From Pedobacter sp. D749 (lineage in GTDB: Bacteria > Bacteroidota > Bacteroidia > Sphingobacteriales > Sphingobacteriaceae): a stretch of 64,000 nt of DNA. The stretch's first letter is position 1. Each line of letters starts with the position of its first letter. Below, in pieces: positions 62,201-64,000 of the stretch. Where the stretch lies: assembly GCF_019317285.1 (NCBI RefSeq), contig NZ_CP079218.1:310001-374000 (forward strand). Direction: 5' to 3'. A model generated the notes under the pieces. It saw only the letters and a program-made list of their open reading frames with translations, searched no databases and was not told where the DNA came from. Made by a program: the position numbers and the translations under genes.

Positions 62201-62434
62201 CAAACTACCAGCTTTTTCGGTATCGTTTCGGTAGGTTTTAAAAGAATAACCGTCAAACCGGTTCAAACCATCTTTAGTGCCAAACCACATAAAGCCGTTC
62301 CCATCCTGCACACTACAAAAGGCCGTATTATTAGAAAGCCCGTTCTCTACCTGGTAATGCCTGAAATAATAAGGTTGCGCCCAAAGCAGGGTGGCCGAAA
62401 ATAATAGGTATAAAAGGATGATGAGTTTTTTCAA
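59261..62434 (-). CDS. Two-component sensor kinase with two seven-bladed propellers and Y_Y_Y domain
   Basis: 1057 residues. Signal peptide, then about 14 regulator-propeller repeats (e.g. WFGTKDGLNRFDGYSF, LWIGTEDAGLNKLD, IWAGSFNDGVFKF) to about 690, a Y_Y_Y domain (about 690-765), a membrane span (YFIYVVAAGAIIFFLVRRYH), HisKA with NVAHEIRTPLTL (His about 832) and HATPase_c with DNAIKY and GTGIGLSIS. Together with the next gene (1057 + 274 residues) it equals a complete hybrid two-component system. Such sensors bind breakdown products of a glycan; no SusCD pair is next to it. The start is TTG 62434, supported by a -7 element at 62455-62462. Confidence 0.93.
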   Translation of the reverse strand: MKKLIILLYLLFSATLLWAQPYYFRHYQVENGLSNNTAFCSVQDGNGFMWFGTKDGLNRFDGYSFKTYRNDTEKAGSLGNDLISALHHDHEQTLWVGTNNGVYQYNPTKESFAIIKETKGMRITDLASDLRGHLWILSSFKIYLYQKRTRKLQAFGLNAPFDASLVTILKDGSVWISTGKGTLEKYNPKTNNFQQFNINGKNAKTEYGWVSRIAETEDGNLLVGTTNQGVKLFNPVTLASKNILRLNDDQTPIFVRDIKKTGPHEFWIATESGIYIYNDESGAIIHLKKQYNNDYSLSDNAVYSICVDREGGVWTGTYFGGVNYYSSHTSLFTKYFPQKGTNSISGSDVREITKDRNGNLWIGTEDAGLNKLDVKTGVFKHFLPDGKPGSIAYSNIHGLLVDGDKLWIGTFEHGLDVLDLKTEKVIKHYQAGVGNALRTNFIVTFCKTRSGEILVGTINGIYLYNRKRDDFDPITGLPFIFYDSVMEDSKGNIWAGSFNDGVFKFNLSRPGHVNYRNIPADAKSLSHNSVNSIFEDSKQHIWVTTDGGGLCRFDQKTHQFKRYGIKNGFPSNYLFRIEEDAANKFWISSTRGLIHFDPVTGVSKTYSKANGLLTDQFNYSSAYQDEDGRTYFGSVKGLISFNPANLKATNYEPPVFLTGFQVNSLEIGLNGKDSVANKSIVYADTIELNHNQSSFSIDFAALSYLSPEMTEYAYKMTGLYKNWEYLKTNRKVYFTKLAPGNYIFEVKALVEGSNTWSTKNVKLLIKIRPPFYLSPFAYFIYVVAAGAIIFFLVRRYHRKIALKNSRRMEVFEHEKQKEVYQAKIEFFTNVAHEIRTPLTLIIGPMEKLIKQADAVPAIEKNLRIMGRNTDRLLKLTNQLLDFRKTETSEFSLNFVKADISEILKDIFIQFQPAAEQRNISYTINLPEKAFQAYIDVEAFYKIISNLVDNAIKYGKTTAEISLKKSAEQDKFKVCFKSDGNKIPAEIKEKIFEPFFRAKETQIATGTGIGLSISKSLAQLHSGELYLDINDHHFNIFVLELPIHQLIEFNLNGKWKKL

Positions 62435-62454
62435 GAGATATTGGTCAGTAGCTT

Positions 62455-62462
62455 CAAATATA
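62455..62462 (-). promoter_or_regulatory. -7 promoter element (TATATTTG) of the hybrid two-component operon
   Basis: Exact TAnnTTTG on the minus strand, 20 bases before the TTG start at 62434; it supports that start, as no in-frame ATG exists upstream. Confidence 0.55.
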
Positions 62463-62620
62463 TTAAAGAAATGTTTTGCTTTCAGGTTAATTTGAGTTTG
62501 AGAGGATTTGTAGAGGAATTGAGACAGATTCTATTTTAATTTGGGAAAGCCTTAAAGATAGAAACTCAGTTTTTATAGAAATGAAATTGCGAACTGCCAA
62601 CTGCAAATTGTAAACTGATT

Positions 62621-63662
62621 TGGGCGTTCCCTAAGCTGCGCAAAGGTCGGGCTTTTGCAGGGCTGCGCTTTGCTCCGGTACCGATGAAGAATCGGTACTG
62701 AACCCTTACAATCCCTAACGCAAAACCCACAGCTTTATAAACCTCGCAGGTTTTTAAACGGCGCAGTCCTCAATGAGGCCATTAAAAATAAATACAACGC
62801 CGAATTAAACCTGCGAGGTCTGATCTAAATTAGGACTACAGGCTTGTGTTAAATAAACCTGATAGAACGGAAAGCCCGGAGCCCGATTTTTCATCGGGAG
62901 AGGACTTGAAGAGATAGCAGGGCTTCCCTAACCGAAATGTGCCAGCCGCATCATTTCCAAAAAAACAAAAACCACTTCAGCAGCATATCGACAACTGTCA
63001 ATTGCCAATTAATCTGGGCGTTCCCTAAGCTGCACAAAGGTCGGGCTTTTCAGGGCTGCGCTTCGCTCCGGTACCGATGAAGGATCGGTACTGGACCCTT
63101 ACAATCCCTAACGCAAACCCACGGCTTTATAGACCTCGCAGGTTTTTAAACGGCGCAGTCCTCAATGAGGCCATTAAAAATAAATACAACGCCGAATTAA
63201 ACCTGCGAGGTCTGATCTAAATTAGGACTACAGGCTTGTGTTAAATAAACCTGATAGAACGGAAAGCCCGGAGCCCGATTTTTCATCGGGAGAGGACTTG
63301 AAGAGATAGCAGGGCTTCCCTAACCGAAATGTGCCAGCCGCATCATTTCCAAAAAAACAAAAACCACTTCAGCAGCATATCGACAACTGTCAATTGCCAA
63401 TTAATCTGGGCGTTCCCTAAGCTGCACAAAGGTCGGGCTTTGCAGGGCTGCGCTTCGCTCCGGTACCGATGAAGGATCGGTACTGGACCCTTACAATCCC
63501 TAACGCAAACCCACGGCTTTATAGACCTCGCAGGTTTTTAAACGGCGCAGTCCTCAATGAGGCCATTAAAAATAAATACAACGCTGAATTAAACCTGCGA
63601 GGTCTGATCTAAATTAGGACTACAGGCCTGTGTTAAATAAACCTGATAGAACGGAAAGCCCG
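62621..63662. repeat. Tandem repeat of about 393 bp (2.65 copies), hairpin-rich
   Basis: Copies begin TGGGCGTTCCCTAAGC at 62621, 63015 and 63407 (periods 394 and 392); the last stops near 63662. Copies 2 and 3 are nearly identical. Each has GGTACCGATGAA..ATCGGTACT, a 13-base pair ACCTCGCAGGTTT / AAACCTGCGAGGT around a nested CGGCG/CGCCG and CCTCAATGAGG hairpin, and CCCGATTTTTCATCGGG in full copies. No open frame with support crosses it. It may be a structured RNA or a recombination-prone repeat. Confidence 0.85.
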
Positions 63663-64000
63663 GATCTCAATTTTTCATCCTACCGTGTGGACATATCTTT
63701 TTTGAGAATAGTTTAGGCATTTTGCTAACTGATTTTAATAAAGCACAGGTTTTAGCAAAGGACGCCGTCAATCCCAAGTGGCAGAAGGATCAAAAAAACA
63801 GGTGCAATACAGAACAAAGGACACTACCAAACCTGAAACGCAGTGGTTTTGTGTTCATAAACGATAATTCAAAGCTATAAAGGAATTGAACACAAAACAA
63901 AGTGCCGCTGTTTTTTTGATGAGCATGGGGCAGTGTGAAGCCACCTTGTTGGATTGACAAAGCGCTTTGGGTACTTTGGCGCTCCAAAGTACCATGCCCC
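63663..64000. other. Gene-free end of the window
   Basis: No gene could be supported. At 63970-63993 there is a perfect hairpin GGTACTTTGG-CGCT-CCAAAGTACC, which looks like another dispersed palindrome or a terminator without a T run. Confidence 0.6.

Noticed and set aside
62621..63662. CRISPR array
   Set aside because: Repeat units are about 393 bp and contiguous, without short repeats and spacers; no cas genes are in the window.
63790..63987. 65-residue minus-strand frame at the window end
   Set aside because: No promoter, biased composition, located in repeat-like DNA.

Overview
This window looks like chromosomal DNA of a Bacteroidota bacterium. Gene content (SusC/SusD pair, GH92 glycosidase, hybrid-two-component-type regulator, BlaI/M56/TonB-type operon, many lipoproteins), AT-rich codons, promoters of the TAnnTTTG type and the lack of Shine-Dalgarno sequences point to Sphingobacteriaceae, most likely Pedobacter or a close relative. 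The genus is inferred from recognition only; no search was possible.

Layout. 1-3.9 kb: end of a SusC gene, a SusD-like lipoprotein and an S9 peptidase. 4.4-8.1 kb: orphan peptide-binding lipoprotein, a BtuF-like half protein and an orphan sigma-54 response regulator. 8.4-10.1 kb: two genes of the Bacteroidota arginine cluster (GNAT and ArgE-like M20 deacetylase) that abut without the usual genes between them. 10.2-14.4 kb: PIG-L deacetylase, a 34-residue membrane peptide and an SSS symporter, overlapping end to end. 14.7-21.6 kb: DUF2911 protein, GH92, a frameshifted REP-type (RAYT) transposase between two copies of a palindrome, NUDIX, AlkC and a beta-hydroxyacid dehydrogenase. 22.2-27 kb: BlaI, M56 peptidase and outer-membrane barrel operon with a readable promoter/operator. 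27.3-31.3 kb: GntP permease, small protein and AraC regulator, divergent from hxlB-hxlA (ribulose monophosphate enzymes). 31.9-35.9 kb: YbbP/YbbA-type ABC system divergent from a TesA-like esterase.

36-45.4 kb is a poorly characterised region: lipoproteins, a SUKH-like and a SUFU-domain protein, and two paralogous divergent modules, each a small DUF4870-like membrane protein facing a membrane-anchored TPR/LuxR-type regulator. 45.7-49.3 kb: siderophore-type TonB receptor with PepSY reductase. 49.6-54.3 kb: P-loop kinase, TonB-TPR protein, then a UspA/alcohol dehydrogenase/PNPOx stress operon. 54.6-56.9 kb: a lipoprotein carrying a TNT-type (NAD+ glycohydrolase) toxin domain with a zinc-ribbon protein 10 bp downstream, and an unknown secreted protein. 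Then tRNA-Ser(UGA), a DoxX protein, and a two-gene version of a hybrid two-component system (59-62.4 kb). The last 1.5 kb has no genes and contains a tandem repeat of about 393 bp rich in hairpins.

Intergenic spaces hold many dispersed palindromic repeats of at least six families. The best candidates for something new are the TNT lipoprotein/zinc-ribbon pair, the duplicated TPR-LuxR/DUF4870 modules, the 34-residue peptide coupled to a symporter, and the structured tandem repeat.
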